From an uncultured Planctomycetota bacterium (GTDB lineage: Bacteria; Planctomycetota; UBA1135; GCA-002686595): 64,000 bases of DNA. A program made the position numbers and the translations under genes. The stretch is taken from positions 41,798 through 105,797 of the forward strand of contig CAIYPP010000141.1 of assembly GCA_903928115.1 (NCBI GenBank). Direction: 5' to 3'. Below, one piece after another: positions 8,694 through 17,234 of the stretch; positions within the stretch are counted from its first letter, which is position 1; every line of letters begins with the position of its first letter. The notes under the pieces are model-generated. The model made no database searches, was not told the origin of the DNA, and saw only the letters and a program-made list of their open reading frames with translations.

Positions 8694-11600
8694 TCACCGG
8701 CACAACTGCACCGCCATGGCATCGCTGAGGCTCGTGCCCTTCGGCGCAGTCGGGTCGCGGTACCAACCTTGAACGTAAAGCGACCGGCCCGCTTGGAGGG
8801 GGCTTCCCAGCGCACTGGGGTTTGCACGCAGATAGGCGTTGAGATCTATCTCGATCATGCCGTCGCAGAGGTTGGCGGTGCCTCCGCTTTGGCCGAGACC
8901 GAGACGCTCCACGGGGAAGCTGACGCACAGCGTGCTGGAACTACCTTGCGCCCAAGGCATGGCAGCTTGGGAAAGCCCGTAGAAGAGCAGGCCGGCGCGC
9001 TGTGCGGGCAGCCCCGCCATGCGCAGTTGGAATGGCTGATACTGCGCGCCCGTGAGGGAGTTTGGCTCGGACGGGATCCCGTTCGCTGAGAGGGTCGGGG
9101 CGCAGCCTTCGGCGCTCGTGCTTGGCGTACAGTAATTGGAGTGACACGAACCCAGATTTACCAGCACGGAAGCTTGGATCCCGTAATAGCACTGATATTG
9201 AAGGTTCAGGGTAAAGTACTGTCCGGTTGTGGCCACATTGCAGTCCATTTCTACAGTCACGTCAATTGATTGCCGCGGCCCGATGATGCCGGAGTCCGGA
9301 AAAACGGTAACACCGGGCGGCAAGAAAGTTGAACTCCAGTCGACAATCCACGGAGTGTCGCGACACTGACTATTGTGGAGCGTGATGGACGCGGAATTCT
9401 CTCCGGGAGAGCATTCAAGCGTCATAGACTGGGGATTGATCGACAGGTCGTAGCATTGCGTATAGTTGGAGTAGCTCACGCAAGCGGGACGCTGAACTCC
9501 ACCAAGGAGCATATCGAAACAAAATCCGAAAGAGGGGCCCGTACATTCTATACATAAGAAGTCGAACATTCCCTCGGAAGAAAGCACCTCGCGAGGGCCT
9601 ATTTGTCCCTTGAGGGGCCCATGCCATTGAAAATGTGCCGACGACGCAGGGGACTGTAGCGACCATGACGTCGGTCTACAGGTTGGATTGACTAGATAGA
9701 AAACCTGAGTGTAGTGGCAGTCATTGGGGTCGCAGCTATAACCAGTTCCGCACAAGCCTTGACCGACCGTCTCAGTCAAGAACGGAACGCAGGGTTCACT
9801 CATTGGCAAGCCTGAAAATAGCTCGATCCGTGCCATGGTCGGACCGCCGCAAAGCAGTGCAGCGTTCGAGGTCAGGCGCCCGCGTCCACCGACGGCCAAG
9901 ACACGATCCGCGGGGTTCGACGCCGAGACCGCTACCAGCGCACCTGGTGCAGACAGGCCATCCGCTCCGCCGCGCAAGCTCAAGCTCTTGTAGAGCCCGA
10001 CAGCATCCAAGCGTGATGTTGCTAACACATCCAACGCTCCGTCGGAGTCAAGGTCGTTGCAGGCAACCAGTTGTTCGCCGAACATCGCGTCGCGGTAGGC
10101 CCCCTCGCGGCTGAAAAGGGTCGCGCCGAAACTCAGCGCAGTAATCCGGCCACACCGAGAACTCACCGCCGAGTTATAGAGCGGACTGCCCACGATGATG
10201 TCGGAGGTGCCATCAGCATCCAGATCCGGTCCCGCCGCCATCGAAGTGCCGAATCCAGCGCCCGCCTGCGTGCCGACTGCCATGGCAAGTTCGGTCAACG
10301 TGTAGCTGACATTTCCGCTGTTGTGTGCTCCCTCACACCTATACGCGGAGACAGCCCCCATCACCCCCGAGGCTGTCGAATAGCCGGGAGCGCTGGCGAA
10401 GAAATACGTCGGAGTCGGTGAGGCAGAGTAATAGCTCGAGTCCGTGCAGCGATCGATATCTACCCCGAGCACAACCGTGCCGAGGCGGGCCGATGGAGAA
10501 CCTCCCCAAAATGACTGGAAAGAGGTGGCAACCCTGCCCGCTCCCCCAGAAGCTCCCGGCGCACCCACGACCCAGTCAAAGCTATCGAATGCGTCCCATG
10601 GCCAGCTAATCCCTGGCACGTAGGCAACGCGATAGAAGGCAACCGAGTAGCCAAACTCGGCACCAACTTCGTCACCTTCGCGCGATGAATCCGCAGGAGG
10701 GGAAATAGGGCCGCCAGCCGCGCGGCCGCGAAAGAGGAAGGCAGCGCCTTCGTTCAACTCGCCGTTGTCGTAGGCGGGGGCGCCGACCAAGAGATCTTGC
10801 AGGCAGTCTCCGTTGGTGTCGACGGCGCTCGCGAGGGAGAAGCCGAAGCGGCAGTCGGGCTGGCCACCGTAGAGCGTCCAGGCGGGCTGGGGCTCGAGGC
10901 CGGTGGCGGTACCGCGAAAGATCAGGACGGCGCCTTCGGGGCTGCCTGTCGGTCCGACCGCGTTGGGGCAGCCGAGGAAGAGCTCGTCGAATGTGTCGCC
11001 GTCAAAATCCCCACTCGCGAGACAAGCATCGGTGAGGTCGAGGCCCGCGGGCAAGGGCACGGTCGCGATCGGTGTGAACTCGCGCGACGAGCAGAAGAGG
11101 TCGATCACGCCGTTGGTGTCGGGCAACACGAGGTTGTTGGCGGCGCTGCGATAGGCGAGCACATTGTTGCCGTATCCGAGCGCCGGTGCCTGCGAGTCGC
11201 CATTGCCTTGAGTGCCGTCGAGGGCCGCGCTCTCGCGGCGCAGTGCGCCCGATTCAATGTCGTAGACGAAGACGTCGAGTCGGGCGTTGGTGTCGCCGGG
11301 GACGAGGTTGGATGCTGCGCTTGAGAATGCGAGCGTGGTGCCGTCGCCCGAAAGCGCACACTCTTGCGAGAGCGCATTGCCGCGGGTCACCTGCACCAAC
11401 GTGTCGCGGTTGGAAGTAACGAGAAACGCATCGATGACGGTTCCCGTGTCGCCGGGAGCGAGGTTGGAAGCCGCGCTGTCGAAGGCGATCCAGCGCCCGT
11501 CGCGCGAGATCGTCGGTCTATCGGATGCGGCGTTGCCCTGGGTTCCGGCGAGGGATTCAGAGAGCCGCGTCACTGTCCCCGCCGCGAGGTCTCGAAGGAA

Positions 11601-12344
11601 GATGTCGCGCACACCATTGGTATCGACGGACACGAGGTTCGTCGCGTCGCTGGAAAAACAGACAGCTCGACCGTCGCCGGAGAGCACGGGCTCGAACGAA
11701 TGCTGATTGGCCTGCACGTTCGCAGCGCCACGGCTCAGGATGCTCGTGACGCCCGTCGCGATGTCGCGGAGGAAGATATCGACTCTCCCATTCGTGTCGC
11801 CGGTGACGAGGTTGGTCGCGGCGCTGCGGAAGGCGATGCGCATTCCGTCGAGCGAGATCGAGCAGGTGTCGCTGTCGCCGTTGCCGAGTGCGCCGCCCGG
11901 CGTGCGGCTCACGAGCGTCGTAGTGCCGGCGATCCGATCGCGGACAAAGACGTCCATACGCGCGTTGGTGTCCCCCGTCACGAGGTTGGACGCGGCGCTG
12001 TAAAATGCGATATAGCGCGCGCTCGAAGAGACAGCCGGAGCGTAGCTCTCACCGTTCGCGGCGCCGCCTGAGGCGGAGATGCTCACCAGAGTCGTGACGC
12101 CGGTGTCGCGATCGAGCACGAACACGTCGCCGAAAGCATTGGTATCACCCACCACGAGGTTGTTGGCGAAACTCTTGAATGCGATCCAACGCCCATCCTC
12201 CGAGACTGCGGGAGCACGGCTCTCGCCGTTGGGTTCTGCACCGGCGAGGCCCATGGGCCAGCGAGCGAGGTCGATGCTCTGTGCGGCAGCCGTCGGAAAA
12301 GAAGCGAGAGTCCAGAAAGCGAGGATCAACGAACGGTGGAGCAT
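8694..12344 (-). CDS. Giant secreted double-propeller protein (PD40-like + FG-GAP) with planctomycete C-terminal domain
   Basis: 1216 residues from an ATG with a clear signal peptide (LILAFWTLASF then AAAQS). Residues about 25-415 hold seven or eight repeats of about 55 residues with GRWIAF, SAA(S/N)NLV and GDTN motifs, a TolB/PD40-like propeller. Next come FG-GAP-type repeats (DFDGD, DTNGD, DLDADG calcium-loop motifs), then a Cys-rich region of about 170 residues. The C-terminal 140 residues match the end of two other exported proteins here: YC, a G-LFYG strand, LCVSFP and a YRD motif near the end. A cell-surface adhesive or structural role is possible; no catalytic residues are seen. The 3' half has noticeably lower GC than the rest. 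The open frame extends 72 codons upstream, but the signal peptide fixes this start. Confidence 0.8.
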   Translation of the reverse strand: MLHRSLILAFWTLASFPTAAAQSIDLARWPMGLAGAEPNGESRAPAVSEDGRWIAFKSFANNLVVGDTNAFGDVFVLDRDTGVTTLVSISASGGAANGESYAPAVSSSARYIAFYSAASNLVTGDTNARMDVFVRDRIAGTTTLVSRTPGGALGNGDSDTCSISLDGMRIAFRSAATNLVTGDTNGRVDIFLRDIATGVTSILSRGAANVQANQHSFEPVLSGDGRAVCFSSDATNLVSVDTNGVRDIFLRDLAAGTVTRLSESLAGTQGNAASDRPTISRDGRWIAFDSAASNLAPGDTGTVIDAFLVTSNRDTLVQVTRGNALSQECALSGDGTTLAFSSAASNLVPGDTNARLDVFVYDIESGALRRESAALDGTQGNGDSQAPALGYGNNVLAYRSAANNLVLPDTNGVIDLFCSSREFTPIATVPLPAGLDLTDACLASGDFDGDTFDELFLGCPNAVGPTGSPEGAVLIFRGTATGLEPQPAWTLYGGQPDCRFGFSLASAVDTNGDCLQDLLVGAPAYDNGELNEGAAFLFRGRAAGGPISPPADSSREGDEVGAEFGYSVAFYRVAYVPGISWPWDAFDSFDWVVGAPGASGGAGRVATSFQSFWGGSPSARLGTVVLGVDIDRCTDSSYYSASPTPTYFFASAPGYSTASGVMGAVSAYRCEGAHNSGNVSYTLTELAMAVGTQAGAGFGTSMAAGPDLDADGTSDIIVGSPLYNSAVSSRCGRITALSFGATLFSREGAYRDAMFGEQLVACNDLDSDGALDVLATSRLDAVGLYKSLSLRGGADGLSAPGALVAVSASNPADRVLAVGGRGRLTSNAALLCGGPTMARIELFSGLPMSEPCVPFLTETVGQGLCGTGYSCDPNDCHYTQVFYLVNPTCRPTSWSLQSPASSAHFQWHGPLKGQIGPREVLSSEGMFDFLCIECTGPSFGFCFDMLLGGVQRPACVSYSNYTQCYDLSINPQSMTLECSPGENSASITLHNSQCRDTPWIVDWSSTFLPPGVTVFPDSGIIGPRQSIDVTVEMDCNVATTGQYFTLNLQYQCYYGIQASVLVNLGSCHSNYCTPSTSAEGCAPTLSANGIPSEPNSLTGAQYQPFQLRMAGLPAQRAGLLFYGLSQAAMPWAQGSSSTLCVSFPVERLGLGQSGGTANLCDGMIEIDLNAYLRANPSALGSPLQAGRSLYVQGWYRDPTAPKGTSLSDAMAVQLCR

Positions 12345-12618
12345 GGAAGGGGCACTCGTCGCAGCCGCCGGGGGATGGCGCGCAGCGGGTCCAAGGACGG
12401 AGGGGAATGGACCGAAGCTCGATACGTAAGGCCCCTCGCGTGAGCTGGAGGTCCTGAGGGTTCCGAGCGTCGTGGACGCGGGAAAGACCGGAGAAACGGC
12501 CTGCGACGCTTGGAAGAAGTGGTGATCCGCCGGCGCGAGGGCCAAGGGCTCAGACCGCATACGACCTACGCGAAGACGCGGAGACTGGGCGTGGGAAGCA
12601 GGCCCGAAGCGACGGCGT

Positions 12619-12650
12619 ACCCCCTTGGCGGGGTCAGGAAGGGGGTTTTT
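12619..12650 (+). terminator. Rho-independent terminator with no obvious upstream gene
   Basis: ACCCCCTT at 12619-12626 pairs perfectly with AAGGGGGT at 12639-12646 across a 12-nt loop, and TTTT follows at 12647-12650. The T-tract is on the plus strand only. It is one of only two T-tract terminators noticed in the window. Confidence 0.6.
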
Positions 12651-12693
12651 CGGGGGCGAGGGGGGCTGGCGCGGGGGTTGCGTAAGGGTGGGT

Positions 12694-12699
12694 TAGACT
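12694..12699 (+). promoter_or_regulatory. Candidate -10 element TAGACT for the radical SAM gene
   Basis: TAGACT lies 97 nt before the GTG start and 44 nt after the orphan terminator. It is the same hexamer as seen at 664, 42812 and 61151. Confidence 0.3.
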
Positions 12700-12790
12700 T
12701 GGGGCCGATAGAGGCGGGTGCGGGGCGGCGAGGGGCTGCTCCGGCGTCCCGACCGGCACCCCAGAAGACGAAGCAGCGAAGGCGAGCACC

Positions 12791-14386
12791 GTGGTCCAAG
12801 CAGTCGGCAAGCGCAGGATGAAGGTCCTGTTCCTCGACGAGTACCTCCCGCAGGAGATGCTCGGGATCATGTGGCTGAGCCGCGCCATCAAGGACGCGGG
12901 CCACGAGACCAAGGCCCTCTTCGTGCCGGACAAGGACTGGGTCGCGAAGGTCAAGGAGTACAACCCGGACGTGGTGTGCTACTCGGTGACGACCGGGATG
13001 CACATGTACCTCGCGGAGATCAACCAGCGGGTCAAGGTCGAGCTCCCCCACGTGGTCTCGATCTTCGGCGGCCCGCACACGACGTTCACGCCGGAGTACA
13101 TCGAGACGCCGGGCATCGACATCATCTGCCGCGGAGAGGGCGAGCAGGCCATCGTCGAGCTGCTCGACCGCATGGCCGAGGGGCGCGACTACTCCGACGT
13201 CCAAAACCTGTGGGTGAAGGACCGCAAGACCGGCGAGATCGCGCGCAACCCCATGCGCCCCTTGGTGCAGAACCTCGACGAGCTCGGCCACCCCGACCGC
13301 GACGTGATCTACGAGGCGGCGCCGATCTATCGCGACAGTGACCGCAAGGTGTTCGTCACGCAGCGCGGCTGCCCGATGAACTGCTCGTTCTGCTTCCACC
13401 ACGCGTGGAAGAAGAAGGTCTACAACTCGAACAACAAGGAGTACACGCGCAAGCGCTCGGTCGACCACATCATCGCCGAGATCAACGCGGTGCGCGCGAA
13501 GTACAACCTGAAGTTCGTGCACTTCGTCGACGACATCTTCAACCTGAAGAACTCGTGGCTCGAGGAGTTCTGCGAGCGCTACCCGAAGGAAGTGGGCCTG
13601 CCGTTCGACGTGATCCTGATGGCGAACCTGACGACGGAGCGCCACATCGAGCTCCTGCGCAAGGCGGGCTGCGTGTACGCGCGTATCGCGATCGAGGCCG
13701 CCAACGACCACGTGCGCAACGCGATCTTCCGCAAGAACACGACGCGCCAGCAGCTGATCAACGCCTCGCAGTGGATCGTCAAGCACGGCATCCGCCTCGG
13801 CTCGCTCAACATCCTCGGCGCGCCGGGCGCGACGATCGAAGACGAGCTCGACACCGTGCGCCTCAACGTCGAGTGCGGGGTCGACCATCCGATGGTCAGC
13901 CTGATGCAGCCGTATCCGATGTTCGACATCACGGACACGACGCAGCAGATGGGCTACGCCGTCTCCAGCCTCGACCAGTTCCCAGTGAACTTCCGCCGCT
14001 CGCTGCCGGTCGAGAGCGACCAGAAGCGCCAGATCGAGAACCTGCACAAGCTGTTCCCGCTCGCCGTGCGCAACCCGTGGATGGTCAAGTACCTGCCGAC
14101 CCTGATCAAGCCGCGCTGGATGTACCGCCCGTACCTCGTGCTGTTCATGCTGCACGCGGAGTACCTCGTCGCCGAGCAGGCGGGCATCTACGCGCACGCG
14201 CAGGGCCTCAAGGGGCCGCGCTACTGGACGTGGGTCGACTTCCTCTACCGACTGTCGACGAAGGGCGTCCTGCGCGTCTATCAGGTGCTCTTCAAGAAGT
14301 TCCAGCGGCGCTTCGCCGCCCGCGCGCGCAACATCGAAGTCGCGCTGCAGATGGGCGACGAGCGCGTCGTCGCGCACATGGACTGA
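12791..14386 (+). CDS. B12-binding radical SAM protein
   Basis: 531 residues from GTG, or 522 if translation starts at the ATG nine codons in (12818), which begins the domain at MKVLFLDEYLP. Residues about 10-140 form a cobalamin-binding-like Rossmann domain (SIFGGPHTTF, CRGEGEQA). The radical SAM iron-sulfur motif CX3CX2C (GCPMNCSFC) has cysteines at 194, 198 and 201, followed by a TIM-barrel-like region to about 400 and a helical C-terminus. This architecture is shared by B12-dependent radical SAM methyltransferases and by enzymes modifying lipids or natural products. The substrate cannot be read from sequence, and neighbours give no pathway. Cytosolic; no signal peptide. Codon use looks like that of the neighbours. 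Confidence 0.85.
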   Translation: MVQAVGKRRMKVLFLDEYLPQEMLGIMWLSRAIKDAGHETKALFVPDKDWVAKVKEYNPDVVCYSVTTGMHMYLAEINQRVKVELPHVVSIFGGPHTTFTPEYIETPGIDIICRGEGEQAIVELLDRMAEGRDYSDVQNLWVKDRKTGEIARNPMRPLVQNLDELGHPDRDVIYEAAPIYRDSDRKVFVTQRGCPMNCSFCFHHAWKKKVYNSNNKEYTRKRSVDHIIAEINAVRAKYNLKFVHFVDDIFNLKNSWLEEFCERYPKEVGLPFDVILMANLTTERHIELLRKAGCVYARIAIEAANDHVRNAIFRKNTTRQQLINASQWIVKHGIRLGSLNILGAPGATIEDELDTVRLNVECGVDHPMVSLMQPYPMFDITDTTQQMGYAVSSLDQFPVNFRRSLPVESDQKRQIENLHKLFPLAVRNPWMVKYLPTLIKPRWMYRPYLVLFMLHAEYLVAEQAGIYAHAQGLKGPRYWTWVDFLYRLSTKGVLRVYQVLFKKFQRRFAARARNIEVALQMGDERVVAHMD

Positions 14387-14411
14387 GTCGACCGCAAGCT
14401 CGACTGCAAGC

Positions 14412-14417
14412 TAAGGT
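14412..14417 (+). promoter_or_regulatory. Possible -10 element close to the start codon
   Basis: TAAGGT ends 8 nt before the GTG of the lipoprotein gene. If used, the transcript would begin almost at the start codon (leaderless). Weak match, listed because a similar spacing occurs at 61151. Confidence 0.2.
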
Positions 14418-14425
14418 GGCGCGCC

Positions 14426-15376
14426 GTGCGGTGCGCCATCTTTGCTTTTGGGCTCTCTGCGCTGGCGGCGTGCTCGCCTCAGGCGAGCGAGTCGACGCGC
14501 AAGACGCGCGTTGAGGAGCGAGTCGACGCGCCCTACGTCGCCATCGAAGGCACGCGGGTCGAGCTCGCGCCGCCGCGGGGTTTCACGACTTCCGCACAGG
14601 TGCAAGGGCTCGCGCACGCGGATGGAACGGCGAAGCTCGGTGTGTTCGAGCTCCCGATGAGCTTCGAAGACGCGCTGCCGAAGGACTGGGGCGCGAGCGG
14701 CATGACGCTCTTGCGCGAGGAGCGCGTGACGATCGCGGGCGGAGACGGACGGCTCTACAGCTACGAGCGCGCAGATTCGCGAGCCACGAAGCGCGGATGG
14801 ATGGCCGTCGGAGGCGATGCGAGCGAGGCGCTGTTGCTGGTGGCGGAGTGCGACTCAGCACGGGCGGACGAACTCGAAGAAGAGCTCCGCGCGTGCCTGC
14901 TCGGAGCGCGCTGGCTGCGCGCCGAGAACGAGGCACCGAGCTTTGATCTCGATCCCGCCGAGGGACTCGTCCTCGCTTCCGACGAGGGACGTTCGCGCGT
15001 GTACGTCGCGGCCGAAGTAGCGTCGCCCATGCCGTTGGGCAGTCCGTTCCTGCTCGTGAGCGCGAGCAGCAGTCCCGTAGCGAGCTCGAAGCTCGAAGAT
15101 GCGGCGAAGGAGCGGCTCCTCGGCGCGCTCGAGACGGTCGGAGCGCAGGTGGCGAACTACGAACACTCGGCGCAGCTCGCGCTCGGCGAAGTGCGCGGCT
15201 GGGAACTCGTCGCGCGCGTCCACGATGCGCGCCTCGAGGGAGACTGGCTCGCCTACGCACTGCTCGTCCCTCACGCACGTGGCAGCGTGTGCGTGCTCGC
15301 CCACGCGGGACCCGCGCACTTCGAGAGGATGCGCTCGCGCTTTGAGCAGACCGCGCACTCGCTACGTCTGCGCTGA
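14426..15376 (+). CDS. Predicted lipoprotein of unknown function
   Basis: 316 residues from a GTG. The N-terminus is a short lipoprotein signal with lipobox LAAC at 13-16, so the mature protein should be anchored at Cys16. The rest is soluble, with no recognised domain; it looks like two related halves (each with a long helix and a strand ending in LLV or VLA), reminiscent of periplasmic proteins with duplicated alpha/beta units. It follows the radical SAM gene by 39 nt and may be co-transcribed or have its own promoter. Confidence 0.65.
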   Translation: MRCAIFAFGLSALAACSPQASESTRKTRVEERVDAPYVAIEGTRVELAPPRGFTTSAQVQGLAHADGTAKLGVFELPMSFEDALPKDWGASGMTLLREERVTIAGGDGRLYSYERADSRATKRGWMAVGGDASEALLLVAECDSARADELEEELRACLLGARWLRAENEAPSFDLDPAEGLVLASDEGRSRVYVAAEVASPMPLGSPFLLVSASSSPVASSKLEDAAKERLLGALETVGAQVANYEHSAQLALGEVRGWELVARVHDARLEGDWLAYALLVPHARGSVCVLAHAGPAHFERMRSRFEQTAHSLRLR

Positions 15377-15573
15377 GTGCCACCCTGCGGGAGGCGGTGC
15401 GTACGGAGTAGATGCTGCCGCGAAGGTCCCTTCGGGTCATCGAGTCGGCGGCGGCTTCGGGCTTGGATGTCCTCGGCCGATGGCTCTGCGTGGGCGTGAA
15501 GCGCCCGACCTCGCGTGACGTGCCCGGACCCGCGCCCATCCGCCAACGGCCCTCTCCACAAGGAGGTGGAGCC

Positions 15574-17121
15574 GTGAAGATCTTCTCACACACTCTCCCG
15601 CTCGCTGGGGCCCTGCTCTTCGGAGCGACACCCGCAGCGCTCGCGCAGTTCCAGTACCAGCCGTACGAGTCGTTGTTCACGGGTCCCTACCCGCAGGACG
15701 TCTCGGCGGCGGACCTCGACAACGACGGTGACATCGACTTGGTCGCCTCGCTGCGCACGCCACCGCGGATTGCGGTCCTGCGCAAGGGAGTCGGCCAGAA
15801 GCTCGAGACGCCGGAGTACACGCCGGTAGTCGGCGCGCGCTGGCTCGCGGGCATCTGCGCCGCGGACCTCGACAACGACGGCAGGAGCGACATCGCCGTG
15901 CTCGGCCGCGACACGAACGACCTGTGGATCCTGCACAACCTCGGCAACGCGAACTTCGTCGAGATCGCGCAGGTCACGGTCGGCGCAGGTCCGACCGAGC
16001 TCGAGTGCAACGACCTCGACGGCGACTGCGACCTCGACTTCGTCATCTCGAACGAGCTCGGCAACTCCGTCTCGGTCGTGATGAACCAAGGCAACGGCGT
16101 GTTCGTCGCGCAGGCCGAGATTCCGATCGGTGCCGCTCCCAAGAGCCTCGCCGTCGGCTACTTCGGCTTCGTCCGCGGCTCGCTGCGCCTCGCCGACATC
16201 GCCGTGGCGGACCACGACAGCCATGCCATCACGGTGCTCGCCAACCAGGGGGATGGCACGTTCGCACTCGCGGCGACGCTGACCATTCCGCAGAACTCGC
16301 ACCCCGAAGGCCTCGTGGTGCGCGACTTCAACCGCGACGACCTCGACGACATCGCCGCGTGCTACAGCGGCGCGACCACCAACAAGGTGGCTGTGTTCTA
16401 TCGCACCAGCGGCGGCTTCAGCGCGCCGGTGCTCTACAACGTCGGCAGCGAGCACCCGACGCACATGGTGAGTGAAGACCTCGACCGCGACGGTCGCCCC
16501 GACCTCGCGTTCGTGAGCGCACTCTCCCTGCACATCACGGCGCTGCGTCAGCGTGAGGACAACACCTTCGGCTTCCAAGGCATGTGGGACGTCGAAGGTC
16601 TGGGGTCCAACCACCTGATCGCGGTCGACCTCGACGGGTCGGGCTTCGCAGAGCTCGTCGCGACGAACGACGACAGCAGCTCGCTCTCGGTGCTCTTCAA
16701 CGAGTTTGAGAGCCCGCTGAGCTACTGCTATGGCGCGCCCAACTCCGTGGGCGACGGCGCGACGCTCGGCTGGTCGGGTGCCCCGAGCATCTCCGGCTGC
16801 TTCGTGCTGACGGTGAGCGGTGCCCCGGGCGGCAAGCTCGGCACCTTCCTCTACAGCGACGTCACGGGCCTGCGTCCGTTCCACTCAGGCTACCTCTGCG
16901 TCGCCCCGCCGATCGTGCGCATGGGACCTCCGATCACGACCTATGACGACGGCACGGCCAAGGCGATCCTCGACTTCAGCGTCCCGCCGCTGGGCTCTGG
17001 CCCCGCCGCGGTCACGCCGGGCTCGGCTTGGAACTTCCAGTTCTGGTACCGCGACACGCTCCCCGCGGGCGGCTTCACCAGCAACACCACCAACGGCGTG
17101 CGGGCAATCTTCCTGCCCTAG
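15574..17121 (+). CDS. Secreted FG-GAP/VCBS-repeat protein with planctomycete C-terminal domain
   Basis: 515 residues from GTG. A perfect AAGGAGG at 15560-15566 and a signal peptide (HTLPLAGALLFGATPAALAQ) fix this start; an ATG 54 codons upstream is ignored. Residues about 30-380 contain six or seven FG-GAP/VCBS units with calcium-loop motifs DLDNDGD, DLDNDGR, DLDGDCD and DLDRDGR, predicting a beta-propeller. The last 130 residues form the same C-terminal domain as in the proteins at 8694-12344 and 38774-40474: YC near its start, YLCVAPP, and an FWYRD motif 25 residues from the end. Probably exported to the envelope or surface. A strong terminator follows within 40 nt, so this is likely a single-gene transcript. 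Confidence 0.85.
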   Translation: MKIFSHTLPLAGALLFGATPAALAQFQYQPYESLFTGPYPQDVSAADLDNDGDIDLVASLRTPPRIAVLRKGVGQKLETPEYTPVVGARWLAGICAADLDNDGRSDIAVLGRDTNDLWILHNLGNANFVEIAQVTVGAGPTELECNDLDGDCDLDFVISNELGNSVSVVMNQGNGVFVAQAEIPIGAAPKSLAVGYFGFVRGSLRLADIAVADHDSHAITVLANQGDGTFALAATLTIPQNSHPEGLVVRDFNRDDLDDIAACYSGATTNKVAVFYRTSGGFSAPVLYNVGSEHPTHMVSEDLDRDGRPDLAFVSALSLHITALRQREDNTFGFQGMWDVEGLGSNHLIAVDLDGSGFAELVATNDDSSSLSVLFNEFESPLSYCYGAPNSVGDGATLGWSGAPSISGCFVLTVSGAPGGKLGTFLYSDVTGLRPFHSGYLCVAPPIVRMGPPITTYDDGTAKAILDFSVPPLGSGPAAVTPGSAWNFQFWYRDTLPAGGFTSNTTNGVRAIFLP

Positions 17122-17135
17122 CTCACGCTCGAAAG

Positions 17136-17159
17136 GCGCCCGTGCTTCGGCGCGGGCGC
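17136..17159. other. 10-bp hairpin with UUCG tetraloop
   Basis: GCGCCCGTGC, loop TTCG, GCGCGGGCGC: ten pairs including one T-G wobble, 15 nt after the FG-GAP stop. UUCG loops are unusually stable. It stands immediately before the T-tract terminator and probably protects or helps end the transcript. Confidence 0.5.
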
Positions 17160-17160
17160 T

Positions 17161-17216
17161 GCTCCGGCGCTCGTCCGGGGGCTGCGAGGTCCCGGCGAGT
17201 GCCGGAGCTCTTTTCT
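17161..17216 (+). terminator. Rho-independent terminator after the FG-GAP gene
   Basis: GCTCCGGCGCTCG (17161-17173) pairs with CGAGTGCCGGAGC (17196-17208), 13 bp with one wobble, followed by TCTTTTCT. It lies between convergent genes ending at 17121 and 17235. Confidence 0.8.
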
Positions 17217-17234
17217 CGCAGCGTGCTCGTCGCC

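Larger units (their letters stand above)
12345..12790. other. Divergent intergenic region with a plus-strand terminator
   Basis: The 446 nt between the propeller gene (minus) and the radical SAM gene (plus) contain no protein gene I can support. It holds a canonical plus-strand terminator at 12619-12650 and a TAGACT element at 12694-12699. Because the terminator faces the same way as the downstream gene but has no gene before it, a small plus-strand RNA in the first 270 nt is possible. Confidence 0.5.

Noticed and set aside
8452..8928. Minus-strand open frame at the convergent gene ends, considered as a transposase remnant
   Set aside because: No DDE, HTH or other transposase motif, and no terminal repeats or target duplication.
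10900..12340. Repetitive plus-strand DNA considered as a CRISPR-like array
   Set aside because: The repeats are about 165 nt, imperfect and in frame: they encode the propeller units of the minus-strand protein.
15412..15573. Longer start for the FG-GAP protein
   Set aside because: The extra 54 codons would bury the signal peptide; the perfect AAGGAGG supports 15574.
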